Under the pieces are notes generated by a model, which was not told the DNA's origin, made no database searches, and saw nothing but the letters and a program-made list of their open reading frames with translations. Positions 9,189 through 16,982 of a stretch of 64,000 bases of DNA are shown here, in pieces. Numbering within the stretch: position 1 is the stretch's first letter; each line of letters begins with the position of its first letter. This DNA is from Bacteroidota bacterium (lineage in GTDB: Bacteria > Bacteroidota > Bacteroidia > B-17B0 > Aurantibacillaceae), in NCBI GenBank assembly GCA_018267475.1, contig JAFDYI010000022.1, positions 62,001-126,000 on the forward strand, given 5' to 3'. The translations under genes were made by a program, and so were the position numbers.

Positions 9189-9303
9189 GCCGGCAAACAT
9201 ATTAAAAGTTTTTTTAAAACAAGGTAAAAGCACTTGTAATTTTTGTTTTAATTTTTTCTTTAAATAAGAGGTCTAAAAAAATACCCATTTCTGTAAAAAG
9301 AAA

Positions 9304-9333
9304 AAGCGGGTTGCCTATAAAAACAACCCGCTT
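9304..9333 (-). terminator. Terminator-like hairpin upstream of the aminotransferase gene
   Basis: AAGCGGGTTG and CAACCCGCTT form a perfect 10-bp stem around a 10-base loop. On the minus strand the stem is followed by TTTTTCTTTTT, so it looks like an intrinsic terminator there. It lies between divergent genes, about 115 bases upstream of the aminotransferase start, where no minus-strand transcript should end. It may be a leader attenuator or the end of a small RNA. Confidence 0.5.
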
Positions 9334-9368
9334 GGGGAACTATAAATCAAAAAAGCAACAAAAAACGC

Positions 9369-9399
9369 TTGCAAGTTACTAATATATTTAGTATGTTTG
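9369..9399 (+). promoter_or_regulatory. Promoter of the XRE-S24 regulator
   Basis: TTG at 9369-9371, a 20-base spacer, and TATGTTTG at 9392-9399 fit the Bacteroidota consensus. Transcription would start near 9406, about 11 bases before the ATG at 9417. This rules out the upstream TTG and ATG as start codons, because they are part of the promoter itself. Confidence 0.65.
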
Positions 9400-9416
9400 C
9401 GCTAAAATTATTAGCA

Positions 9417-10175
9417 ATGAGTTATTTATTTACCAACTTACGCATTTTGAGGAAGATAAAACAAGCCTCACAAGAAGTAGTAGCCGATGAATTAAACATT
9501 CCGCGTTCGCGCTTTGCATCTTATGAAGAAGGAAGAGCCGAGCCGCCCTATTCCATGCTCATTAAATTAGCGGATTATTACCAAGTTTCGGTAGATGCGT
9601 TGCTGCGTGGCGATTTCTCTAAAACCAACCCCGACGATTTGTTAAAAATAGGAAAAAACCGTTTTCTCTTTCCTATTTTAATAGATAAAAAAGGAAATGA
9701 ATACATAGAGGTAGTGCCCCTAAAAGCATCGGCAGGATATTTAAACGGCTATGCCGACCCCGAATTTATTGAAAGCTTACCTGTTATGAATTTACCTTTT
9801 TCGGTTACAGGCAAGCACCGCACCTTTCCTATAAAAGGAGACTCGATGCCCCCCGCCAACACCGGCGATTTTGTAGTAGGAAAGTACATAGAAAACCTAA
9901 GCGATATAAAAGACGGAAAAACATACGTGCTGCTTACCAAAGAGGAAGGTATTGTATATAAACGAGTTTTTGCTAAAATTTTTAAAGGCAGCGGCCATTT
10001 AGAACTGCATTCAGACAACCCCCAGTACGAGCCTTATATCGTAAAATTGAAAGAAGTGCTTGAAATATGGGAATACGTATGCCTGCTGCGTACCAAAGAT
10101 GTAAAACCCGAAGAGATAAACGTGGATAGCATGATTAACTTTTTGCGCCAAATGAAAGTGGAAGTGAAGCAGTAG
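9417..10175 (+). CDS. XRE-family repressor with S24 (LexA/CI-like) peptidase domain
   Basis: A 252-residue regulator. The N-terminal HTH (about residues 6-62: LRILRKIKQASQEVVADELN, then SRFASYEEGRAEPP) binds DNA. The C-terminal S24 domain (about 95-230) has the catalytic pair Ser143 in KGDSM and Lys182 in VYKRV. An Ala-Gly pair at 106-107 (KASAGYLNGY) sits where LexA and phage CI repressors cut themselves. This predicts a repressor inactivated by RecA-stimulated autocleavage in response to DNA damage. The start is set by the promoter at 9369-9399. The unknown membrane-like gene at 10254 follows on the same strand, 78 bases later, and could be co-transcribed. Confidence 0.92.
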   Translation: MSYLFTNLRILRKIKQASQEVVADELNIPRSRFASYEEGRAEPPYSMLIKLADYYQVSVDALLRGDFSKTNPDDLLKIGKNRFLFPILIDKKGNEYIEVVPLKASAGYLNGYADPEFIESLPVMNLPFSVTGKHRTFPIKGDSMPPANTGDFVVGKYIENLSDIKDGKTYVLLTKEEGIVYKRVFAKIFKGSGHLELHSDNPQYEPYIVKLKEVLEIWEYVCLLRTKDVKPEEINVDSMINFLRQMKVEVKQ

Positions 10176-10253
10176 TACCTAAGAAAACAGAGGGCGTTTT
10201 TTTAAGTTAGGCTAAGCGGATTGCCAATAAATACGATCAATGAAAATAAAAAA

Positions 10254-10781
10254 ATGGAAAACAAAATACAACAAATCACAACGCTATCCACAAGCGCTAT
10301 ACTAAGCCATAGCCTACTAAAAGCGTCCCATCTAAAAACCGACCCTTATACAAGAGCCGCAATAGGCATAACGGTTGGCGCCGGATTGTTTTTAAGTTCA
10401 AACCCTATTGTGCGTTATGCAGGAATAGGAATTGCCATTGCGGGTGCATTACAAATTACCGACGTGTTTAAAGGGGGGCGTTTGGCAATAAATGAAGCAA
10501 AAAGTCAAGTATATGTTCTGCACGAAACAAAAGGGATTATTGAGCTTAAAAATAGGGAAGTGCCCGAATATAATATCGATGGTTTTACATGTAAAGGCCT
10601 TAATGGTGTTTTTAAGTTGTCTGACGGTGTGTATGCGGAAATTAATTTTAAAAACGAAATAAACGTATTGGGCATTGGGGCCTTTGTAAATACAATGCGA
10701 CGGGCAGGGTTTAAGTTAAAAAAATGGACTGACTTGCAAGCCGATAAACGATGGGTTCAACTTTATAATTTATCGGTATAA
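10254..10781 (+). CDS. Hypothetical protein with a central hydrophobic segment
   Basis: A 175-residue protein of no family I recognise. A hydrophobic stretch (about residues 33-68, AAIGITVGAGLFLSS and YAGIGIAIAGALQI) could form two short membrane helices. The C-terminal 100 residues are mixed polar, with aromatic and Lys-rich segments (MRRAGFKLKKWTD). The ATG at 10254 is preceded by an A-rich stretch typical of Bacteroidota initiation sites; an in-frame TTG at 10221 is less likely. It follows the S24 repressor on the same strand, so it could be a gene that the repressor controls, but no operator is evident. Confidence 0.7.
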   Translation: MENKIQQITTLSTSAILSHSLLKASHLKTDPYTRAAIGITVGAGLFLSSNPIVRYAGIGIAIAGALQITDVFKGGRLAINEAKSQVYVLHETKGIIELKNREVPEYNIDGFTCKGLNGVFKLSDGVYAEINFKNEINVLGIGAFVNTMRRAGFKLKKWTDLQADKRWVQLYNLSV

Positions 10782-11010
10782 CCCGAAAATGAATATGGTC
10801 AATAGGCGCTATAGGAATAAATATGTATTTTTAAAAGAACTCCAATAAAAACAGGGTTTTGCTGATAAAGATTTCCCACATCTTATAGCGTTATTCGGTC
10901 TTGTACTTTCAAAAAAAACGAAATGTTGTTTGGTGTGGGATAAATAGTAAAACATACTTTTGATAAAACATCTGGATAAGAAAGTTGTATTCATATTTGA
11001 TTGCATAAAA

Positions 11011-11640
11011 TCAGGGCATTGTTTGCAGCTCTACTTCGGCTAAAGAGTGGAATAAATAAACAGCGCCGGTGCTAAGGTCTTTGCATTTGTAGCGAGTGCG
11101 TACTTTTTCCCCTTTTTCAAACAAGCGATGGCCTTCGTATTTAAAAACACTTTTGTACGGTATTGATTCTATATATGTTTTTTTTTCGTTAGAGTTGTCG
11201 TACCTATCTAAAACTCGTTGCAAATGCGTATCCACACAGCTAGAGGCCGCCGGATTTAACAAGTGTTTTTGCAAAGCAAGCAACACATCGGTAGGAAAAA
11301 AATCAGGATTTAAAAAAAAACGCATCAGTTGTTTGTAGTGCGTTTTCCACTCTGCCCCATGCGGGCTTACCGATGTTTTGTATTGGTTGTAGGTTTGTAG
11401 GTGCGCTACTTCATGAACGAGCGTAATTAAAAAAGCGTGTTTGTTTAGATTATGGTTAATGGTAATAATATGGTGCGTTCTCCCTCTTTGAGGCCAACTA
11501 TAGTCGCCGAGTTTAGAAGTGCGCTTTCGGGTTATTTTTAATTTAAAATCATACTCTACTACCCAGCGGGCTATTATAGGAGCGGCCGCTTGGGTAATAT
11601 ACTTTTCTAAGGTGGCACAATTTTGTTCAAATTGATTCAT
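11011..11640 (-). CDS. SprT-like zinc metallopeptidase domain protein
   Basis: A 209-residue protein with the zinc motif HEVAH (FLITLVHEVAHLQT, about residues 77-90) inside an SprT-like domain (about 20-130). Related proteins include the Spartan protease domain, which cuts DNA-protein crosslinks; in Bacteroidota the family is widespread and usually called SprT-like, with no tested role. The His/Trp of SPHGAEWKTHYK is the usual third-ligand region. The C-terminal 50 residues (RTRYKCKDLSTGAVYLFHSLAEV) form a small separate beta-rich piece. A short inverted repeat (GCTTA-TGC-TAAGC, 11641-11653) touches the start codon. The RRM gene upstream is separated by a terminator. Confidence 0.85.
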   Translation of the reverse strand: MNQFEQNCATLEKYITQAAAPIIARWVVEYDFKLKITRKRTSKLGDYSWPQRGRTHHIITINHNLNKHAFLITLVHEVAHLQTYNQYKTSVSPHGAEWKTHYKQLMRFFLNPDFFPTDVLLALQKHLLNPAASSCVDTHLQRVLDRYDNSNEKKTYIESIPYKSVFKYEGHRLFEKGEKVRTRYKCKDLSTGAVYLFHSLAEVELQTMP

Positions 11641-11654
11641 GCTTATGCTAAGCT

Positions 11655-11689
11655 ATTAAAAACAAAGAGCAGATTAAAAACCTGCTCTT
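11655..11689 (-). terminator. Intrinsic terminator after the RRM gene
   Basis: AAGAGCAG (11665-11672) pairs with CTGCTCTT (11682-11689). On the minus strand the stem is followed by TTTGTTTTTAATAG. It ends the short RRM transcript before the SprT-like gene. Confidence 0.65.
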
Positions 11690-11716
11690 CACTTTTTAGA
11701 AATATAGACGATGCTA

Positions 11717-11971
11717 CTAATCTCTCGATTTTGGAGGCAATGCTTTTTCAACTTGAATGGCTCTGCCTTTTACATCAGATCCATTAATTTTGCTGATAGC
11801 TTCAGAAGCCGCATCATCATCAGGCATTTCTACGAAGCCAAAACCTTTGGCTCGTCCTGTTACTTTGTCTTTAATGATTTTTACCGAAGATACTTCGCCA
11901 AAAGCACCAAATAACTGACTTAACTCTTCTTCTCTCAAGTTGTAGTTAAGATTTCTCACATAAATGTTCAT
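11717..11971 (-). CDS. RRM-domain RNA-binding protein
   Basis: An 84-residue protein made of one RNA recognition motif. RNP2 is IYVRNL (residues 3-8) and RNP1 is KGFGFVEM (about 42-49); the aromatic residues that stack on RNA bases are present. Single-RRM proteins are common in Bacteroidota and Cyanobacteria. In Bacteroidota they are abundant global RNA binders in a phylum without Hfq in many species; that role is known from relatives, not shown here. The gene is monocistronic, with its own promoter (12001-12029) and terminator (11655-11689). The last 15 residues are a basic tail. Confidence 0.93.
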   Translation of the reverse strand: MNIYVRNLNYNLREEELSQLFGAFGEVSSVKIIKDKVTGRAKGFGFVEMPDDDAASEAISKINGSDVKGRAIQVEKALPPKSRD

Positions 11972-12000
11972 GTTTTCTATTTTTTTAAATTAAAAGTTTC

Positions 12001-12029
12001 CAAACCTACTACTTTTTTTTGAAAAACAA
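12001..12029 (-). promoter_or_regulatory. Promoter of the RRM gene
   Basis: On the minus strand TTG (12029-12027), an 18-base spacer and TAGGTTTG (12008-12001) match the Bacteroidota consensus. The predicted leader is about 22 bases. Confidence 0.65.
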
Positions 12030-12040
12030 ATCTTTTTTTT

Positions 12041-12082
12041 AAAAAAAAGAAAAAGCCCCACTATTTTTTAGTGAGGCTTTAA
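12041..12082 (-). terminator. Intrinsic terminator after the large Ig/PKD T9SS gene
   Basis: AAAGCCTCACTA and TAGTGGGGCTTT (minus strand, one mismatch) form a 12-bp stem with a T-rich run after it, 20 bases past the stop codon at 12100. Confidence 0.8.
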
Positions 12083-12099
12083 AAAAAGAGGCCTAAAAC

Positions 12100-15000
12100 T
12101 TATTTAATAAGAGTTAAATAACCTTGATAGTTATGGGTTTGACCCTTCGTATCTGTTGCTTTTATGACATAAAAATAGGTTCCGTCGTTTTGTTTTCCTC
12201 CGTCCCACATATCCGAAGCGGCATTGGTTTGCCACAGCAATAAGCCCCAACGATCGTAAATAAGAATGCTCATACTGCTTACTCCCGTGCTTTTTACGAA
12301 GAAATTATCGTTTATACCATCACCATTGGGCGTAAACACGTTAGGAATAGAGATCGAGAAGCCATCGCTTACCACAATGGTGGCTGAGGTGCTGGCAGTA
12401 CACATGTTAGCGTTAGAAGCCATTAGCGTAACGGTATAAGTGCCTGACACAGAGTAGTTTGATTGAGAGCTGGTTGTATTTACAACCTGAGTGCTTCCAT
12501 TGCCGTAGTTCCATGTATAGCTGGTAGCACCCATGCTGGTATTGGTAAAGTTTACAGTAAGCGGGGCAATACCGGTTTGGGGATCGGCGCTAAAGGAAGC
12601 GCTGATAGAAGCCGTAGATACCGGCACTACAGCTGCCTTGCTGCACCCTAAAGCATTGGTTCCTATTACGGTATAATTAGTGCTGCTGGTAGGCATGCCG
12701 TATGGGGTGGCTGTGTTAGCGCCTGTCAGCCCTGCTGCGGGCAACCACGTATAATTAGTGGCTCCGGTAGCAGATAAATGTACGGTATCTCCTGCGCATA
12801 CTGTTTGGCTGCCGGAAGTACTGATATTAGGACTTGGATTTACCACCAAAGTTACGGTATTGCTATTCACACAGCCATTGGCATCGGTTCCGCTTACGGT
12901 ATAGGTAACCGATATCGTAGAGCTTGGGCTTACGGTTACAGGCGTTCCATTGCCGGAACTTAGCCCAGTATTGGGTGTCCAGGTGTAAGTAGCAGCGCCG
13001 TTGGCAGTAAGGGTGGCCGTGCTGCCCACGCAAACCGAGTTGGTATTGGCTGAAACAGTAGGCAGATTATTAACGGTTATACTGGTAGTGACAGTGCCGT
13101 AGCAACCATTAGCATCTACTCCTAAAACGCTGTAAGTACTTACTCCCACAACAGTTGGTGTAACAACAACGCTTGCGCCCGAAGAACCGGTGCCACCGGA
13201 AGAAGCCCAAGTGTAACTGGTAGCTCCTGTGGCTGTTAAAGTACCTGAATTTCCTATACAAATGCTGATAGGATTAGAAGTAATAACGGGTATAGCATTT
13301 ACTTTTACGGTGGTAGTATCAATACCCATGCAGCCATTGGCTGCCGTAGCCAAAAGCGTGTAGGTAGTAGTGGTAGTAGCGTTAGAAACGACTGTAGCTC
13401 CAGTACTACTACTTAAACTTGATGAAGGAGTCCAAGTATAAGTATTTGCACCATTGGCAGTAAGAGTTGCGGTTTGTTGTCCACTACAAATAGGACTTGT
13501 ATTGCTTACGGTTAAAGTAGGCAAGCTGTTTACCGTTATTTTTACAGAATCAATAGCACTGCAAGAGCTGTTAGATCCTCCCACATAATAAGTTTGAGTA
13601 ACAGTAGGGGTAACCATGGTAGTAGCGGTAGTAGCTACAAGAGTTGGTCCACTGGTTATCCAAGTATAAGTAGTAGCTCCGCTAGCAAACAATGTAACCA
13701 TGCTTCCGGAGCAAACGGTGGTGTCGTTTTTTACTGTAAGTGTAGGGGTTGATGCCACTGTTACGGTTGATGTGGCTGCTGCCGTACACGATCCAACGGT
13801 TCCTGTTACAGTATATTGGGTGCTTGCACTTGGGTTTACCGTTAAAGTAGAAGCGGTAGATCCTCCCGGTGCCCACACATAAGTACTAGCCCCGTTTGCG
13901 GTAAGAGTGGCGGTGCCGTTTGAACAAATAGTAGCGTTATTTACCGTTACCGTCGGACTTGCGTTTACAGTAACCGTTACCGTAGCAGGGCTTGCGCTGC
14001 AAGAGCCGGCCATACCTGTAACGGTATAAATAGTAGTGGCAGAGGGGCTGGCTTTTACTATGCTTCCGCTGGTAGAACTTAACCCGGTAGCAGATGCCCA
14101 AGTATAAGTGCTGGCTCCGCTTGCCGTTAAAGTAGCACTATCTCCGGCACAAATGGTGGCACTGCTTATAGATATAGCCGGACTGGAAGTGATGCTTACT
14201 GTTGCTACGGCTGTGTTGGTGCAGCCAGTAGCGCTGCTTCCGCTTACGGTGTATGACGTTGTACCTCCCGGGCTAACCGTTAACGGATTGGCTGTAGAGC
14301 CTCCCGGTGCCCAAGTGTAGGTACTGGCCCCTCCTGCGGTGAGGGTAGCGGTGCCGCCCGAACACATAGTAACGTTATTTACCGTTACAGTAGGAACAGG
14401 GTTTACTGTTAAAGTAAGAGTTAAAGGACTACTAGGCGCACAGCCACTTGCTGAACCCGATACGGTATAGGTAGTAGAGCTGCTTGCATTAGAGGTAGGA
14501 GTGGCGGTGTTGGCTCCCGTTAAAGAACCGGCCGGTGTCCAGGTATAGGTGCTGGCCCCGCTGGCTGAAAAGGTTTGAGTAGCTCCATTACATATAGTGT
14601 AAGAAGTTGCGGCTAAACTTAAACTGGGGGCAGGACTTACACTTACCGTTGCTACAGCCGAACTGGTGCAGCCTGCGGAACTTCCGGTTACCGTGTATGA
14701 TGTTGTGCCACCCGGGCTAACCGTTAACGGATTGGCGGTAGAGCCTCCCGGCGCCCAAGTGTAGGTGCTAGCACCATTAGCGCTAAGGGTAGCGGTGCCA
14801 CCTGAGCATATTGTGGCGTTATTTACCGTTACCGTTGGGTTGGGGTTTACGGTTATAGAGGTAGTAGCTGTATTTATACAACCGCCTTTTGTTCCGGTAA
14901 TGGTGTAAGTAGCCGTGTTGGTACCACTAAATACTACGTTGGTACCGGTAGTAGTGCTAAGCCCTGTAGCCGGCGACCAACTATAAGAACTGGCGGTGCC

Positions 15001-15951
15001 TCCGGCAGTTGCAGCTACCGTACCTCCCACACAAACGGAAGGAGAGGTGGCTGTAACCGTAATATTAGGGCCAATGGTAAATACAAAAGTGTTAGAAACA
15101 GGCGCACAACCCGATGAGGGGGGCGGCGTGAATACATAAGTAACCGTATAAGTACCTGCCGGTAAGGCACGCGTTTGTACAGCAGCATAGCCATTGTTAA
15201 AGTTAAAAAGAGCTGGGCTTGCCCAAGAAGGACTAATGCTATAACTGGCAGTACCTATATTGGTTCCTGCTGCTAAAGTCATAGTAAAACAAGAAGCTGT
15301 AGTAGCATTGCTTAGAGTATTTGGACCTGCTAAAGTGGCGCCGGTCCAACAATCTTGTAAAGAAACAGAGGTGGTAGTAATACTACCTGCGCCTGTTTTA
15401 CAAAACGTAAAACTATGCGAAAGTGTCGGATTAAATCCTGAAAGCCCAAATGTCCACCCCATAAGTCCCGAAAAAGGAGGTATAGGTCCTCCTATAGGAT
15501 AGGCACAGCCAGTAGAGGGAGGGGGGCTTAAACAAAAAACATTAGTGCCTCCTTCAAAAAAAGTCTGAGTAATATTGTTTCTAATGTTGGTATAATAAGT
15601 AGCATAACTTGTGTTTATACAAGGTACGTTTTCGTTAGCAGTAGTTGTACCTATAGGGTACAAATAGACAGGTTGATTATTACAAGTTAGCGTAGCTCCA
15701 TTTGCAATAGTCGTAGTAGTGTTATTTACAAAATTTGTAGAGTCTTGCATATTCAAAACAGCGGAAGTAGGGCAAGTAGTAGCCATTGTTCTGCTTGCTT
15801 GATTTATTGCTTCGGTTTTTTTTTCGAGCGCTTGAAATTTTAAGGGGGCATACAATTGCTTTTGCGCCACTATTGAAAAAACTGACGAGAGAAATGCGAT
15901 AAAAAAAACGCTTTTGCACGCATTTTTACTTAAAAATAATTTTGATTTCAT
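12100..15951 (-). CDS. Large Ig/PKD-repeat T9SS type B secreted protein
   Basis: A 1283-residue surface or secreted protein. A signal peptide (about 1-30, ending FSIVAQ) is followed by an N-terminal region of about 260 residues with paired Cys and no known family. Eleven Ig-like repeats of about 70-75 residues come next; each carries a Cys near its start, a core like STYTWAPGGS and an end like YTVTGS. After a PKD domain (SYTWNYGNGS) there is a CHU_C type B T9SS domain (VFTPNGDGINDNFF, YDRWGLL, DGTYFYVIKA). Proteins of this plan act as adhesins or structural surface proteins. Some repeats are nearly identical in DNA, suggesting recent duplication. It has its own -7 box (15977-15984) and terminator. 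Confidence 0.93.
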   Translation of the reverse strand: MKSKLFLSKNACKSVFFIAFLSSVFSIVAQKQLYAPLKFQALEKKTEAINQASRTMATTCPTSAVLNMQDSTNFVNNTTTTIANGATLTCNNQPVYLYPIGTTTANENVPCINTSYATYYTNIRNNITQTFFEGGTNVFCLSPPPSTGCAYPIGGPIPPFSGLMGWTFGLSGFNPTLSHSFTFCKTGAGSITTTSVSLQDCWTGATLAGPNTLSNATTASCFTMTLAAGTNIGTASYSISPSWASPALFNFNNGYAAVQTRALPAGTYTVTYVFTPPPSSGCAPVSNTFVFTIGPNITVTATSPSVCVGGTVAATAGGTASSYSWSPATGLSTTTGTNVVFSGTNTATYTITGTKGGCINTATTSITVNPNPTVTVNNATICSGGTATLSANGASTYTWAPGGSTANPLTVSPGGTTSYTVTGSSAGCTSSAVATVSVSPAPSLSLAATSYTICNGATQTFSASGASTYTWTPAGSLTGANTATPTSNASSSTTYTVSGSASGCAPSSPLTLTLTVNPVPTVTVNNVTMCSGGTATLTAGGASTYTWAPGGSTANPLTVSPGGTTSYTVSGSSATGCTNTAVATVSITSSPAISISSATICAGDSATLTASGASTYTWASATGLSSTSGSIVKASPSATTIYTVTGMAGSCSASPATVTVTVNASPTVTVNNATICSNGTATLTANGASTYVWAPGGSTASTLTVNPSASTQYTVTGTVGSCTAAATSTVTVASTPTLTVKNDTTVCSGSMVTLFASGATTYTWITSGPTLVATTATTMVTPTVTQTYYVGGSNSSCSAIDSVKITVNSLPTLTVSNTSPICSGQQTATLTANGANTYTWTPSSSLSSSTGATVVSNATTTTTYTLLATAANGCMGIDTTTVKVNAIPVITSNPISICIGNSGTLTATGATSYTWASSGGTGSSGASVVVTPTVVGVSTYSVLGVDANGCYGTVTTSITVNNLPTVSANTNSVCVGSTATLTANGAATYTWTPNTGLSSGNGTPVTVSPSSTISVTYTVSGTDANGCVNSNTVTLVVNPSPNISTSGSQTVCAGDTVHLSATGATNYTWLPAAGLTGANTATPYGMPTSSTNYTVIGTNALGCSKAAVVPVSTASISASFSADPQTGIAPLTVNFTNTSMGATSYTWNYGNGSTQVVNTTSSQSNYSVSGTYTVTLMASNANMCTASTSATIVVSDGFSISIPNVFTPNGDGINDNFFVKSTGVSSMSILIYDRWGLLLWQTNAASDMWDGGKQNDGTYFYVIKATDTKGQTHNYQGYLTLIK
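12630..15070 (-). repeat. Array of eleven Ig-like coding repeats
   Basis: Repeats of about 220 bp within the T9SS gene. The best preserved DNA pair is 14250-14326 and 14694-14770, offset by exactly 444 bp (two repeat units), with only scattered differences over about 77 bases. The others have diverged, so copying seems to involve pairs of units. Confidence 0.75.
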
Positions 15952-15976
15952 GGCTTGTTGTTTTAAATGTATTGTA

Positions 15977-15984
15977 CAAATATA
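15977..15984 (-). promoter_or_regulatory. -7 element for the large Ig/PKD T9SS gene
   Basis: TATATTTG on the minus strand, 25 bases before the ATG at 15951. No TTG is seen at -33. Confidence 0.4.
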
Positions 15985-16024
15985 CGTAATGGATTTGATA
16001 TGTTAATGATTTTTAACGTTTTTT

Positions 16025-16738
16025 TCATAAACTCATCATGTCTTTTAGTCGTATGGCTTGCCGGCGCGATATTTCTACTTTTTCGCCGCCTTTTAGTTTT
16101 ACCATAAGTCCGCCGTTAAACCAAGTTTCTATATTTTCTATCCATTTCAGGTTAATAATATGCTTGCGACTGGCTCTAAAAAAACTATCAGGATGCAGGC
16201 GTTGTTCTAAATTATTAAGGCTTCGTAAAATAAGAGGTTTGTTGTTTTCAAAATACACGCGCACATAATTTCCTTCGCTTTCAAACAGGCGTATTTCAGA
16301 TAGTTTAACAAACCAACACCTATCGCCGTCTTTTAAAAAAACCTGATCGTCTTCGTGCAAAGTGCTTCGGTACTCTTTTGGTGTTTGTTCTTCTTTTTCA
16401 TTTAATTTTTTTACAGCTTCGGCTAAGCGCTCGGTTTGTATGGGTTTTAATAAGTAATCCAAGGCATTAACCTCAAAAGCACGCAGAGCGTACTCATCGT
16501 GGGCTGTAATAAAAACCAACTCCGGCAGCGGCTCTAACTCCTGAGCCAGTTCCAAGCCATTTTTTCCGGGCATTTGTATATCCAAAAAAACCACGTCGGG
16601 TTTTAGGGTATTTATTTTATCTTTAGCTTCAAGGGCGTTAGCGCACTCGGCTATTATCTCTATATCTTTGTAGGCACTTAGCATGCTTTTTAGTTCTTGT
16701 CGCGCTAAGCGCTCATCATCTACAATAATAGCTTTCAT
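16025..16738 (-). CDS. LytTR-family response regulator
   Basis: A 237-residue DNA-binding response regulator. The receiver domain (about 1-118) has the acidic pair DDE near residue 7, the phospho-accepting Asp in VVFLDIQMPG (about residue 54), a conserved Thr (FITAHD) and Lys (LLKPI). The LytTR domain (about 138-235) shows RLFESEGNYVRVY and the FFRASRKHIINL core. Such regulators usually pair with membrane kinases of the LytS/YehU type, but no kinase gene is adjacent on this strand; the kinase at 908-1870 belongs to another class. The target genes are unknown. Confidence 0.95.
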   Translation of the reverse strand: MKAIIVDDERLARQELKSMLSAYKDIEIIAECANALEAKDKINTLKPDVVFLDIQMPGKNGLELAQELEPLPELVFITAHDEYALRAFEVNALDYLLKPIQTERLAEAVKKLNEKEEQTPKEYRSTLHEDDQVFLKDGDRCWFVKLSEIRLFESEGNYVRVYFENNKPLILRSLNNLEQRLHPDSFFRASRKHIINLKWIENIETWFNGGLMVKLKGGEKVEISRRQAIRLKDMMSL

Positions 16739-16924
16739 ATTGTTAAGTGAAATAAATTAAGTGGTAAATGTAGTTGTTTTAAAGCAAAAAACCAAGAAAA
16801 AAGCGACCTGCTTTTAAAACAAAAAACGCCTAGATGCAAAGTCGGTATTTCTTGCCTTGTAAAAAATATATAATTGGTAATCAATTTATTACAAAATAAA
16901 TAATTTTATTTTACAAAAAGATAT

Positions 16925-16953
16925 TTGTACTTACAATTAAATAAATACATTTG
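16925..16953 (+). promoter_or_regulatory. Promoter of the Ala-rich T9SS gene
   Basis: TTG at 16925-16927, an 18-base spacer and TACATTTG at 16946-16953. The match to the Bacteroidota consensus is complete, and the leader would be about 23 bases to the ATG at 16983. Confidence 0.7.
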
Positions 16954-16982
16954 CGCATTAACTTTTAAAAACAAAAAAAACA

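Noticed and set aside
9369-9371. TTG as start codon of the S24 repressor
   Set aside because: It is the -33 element of a well-placed promoter; the ATG at 9417 follows the predicted transcription start.
10809-11006. Possible 65-residue minus-strand gene just after the SprT-like gene
   Set aside because: Composition is Phe/Ser/Cys-rich with no domain, no promoter box and no clear initiation region; it looks like open non-coding DNA. The rest of this gap (10782-11010) shows no other signal.
12630-15070. Regular repeats that might suggest a CRISPR array
   Set aside because: The repeats are about 220 bp, degenerate and in one open reading frame encoding Ig-like domains; there are no short identical repeats with unique spacers.
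12100-15951. Long open frames on the opposite strand of T9SS repeat genes
   Set aside because: They are shadows caused by repeated Thr/Ser/Gly codons, without domains or promoters.
908-16738. Pairing of the histidine kinase (908) with the LytTR regulator (16025)
   Set aside because: They are 14 kb apart, and LytTR regulators pair with a different kinase class; no evidence for a partnership.
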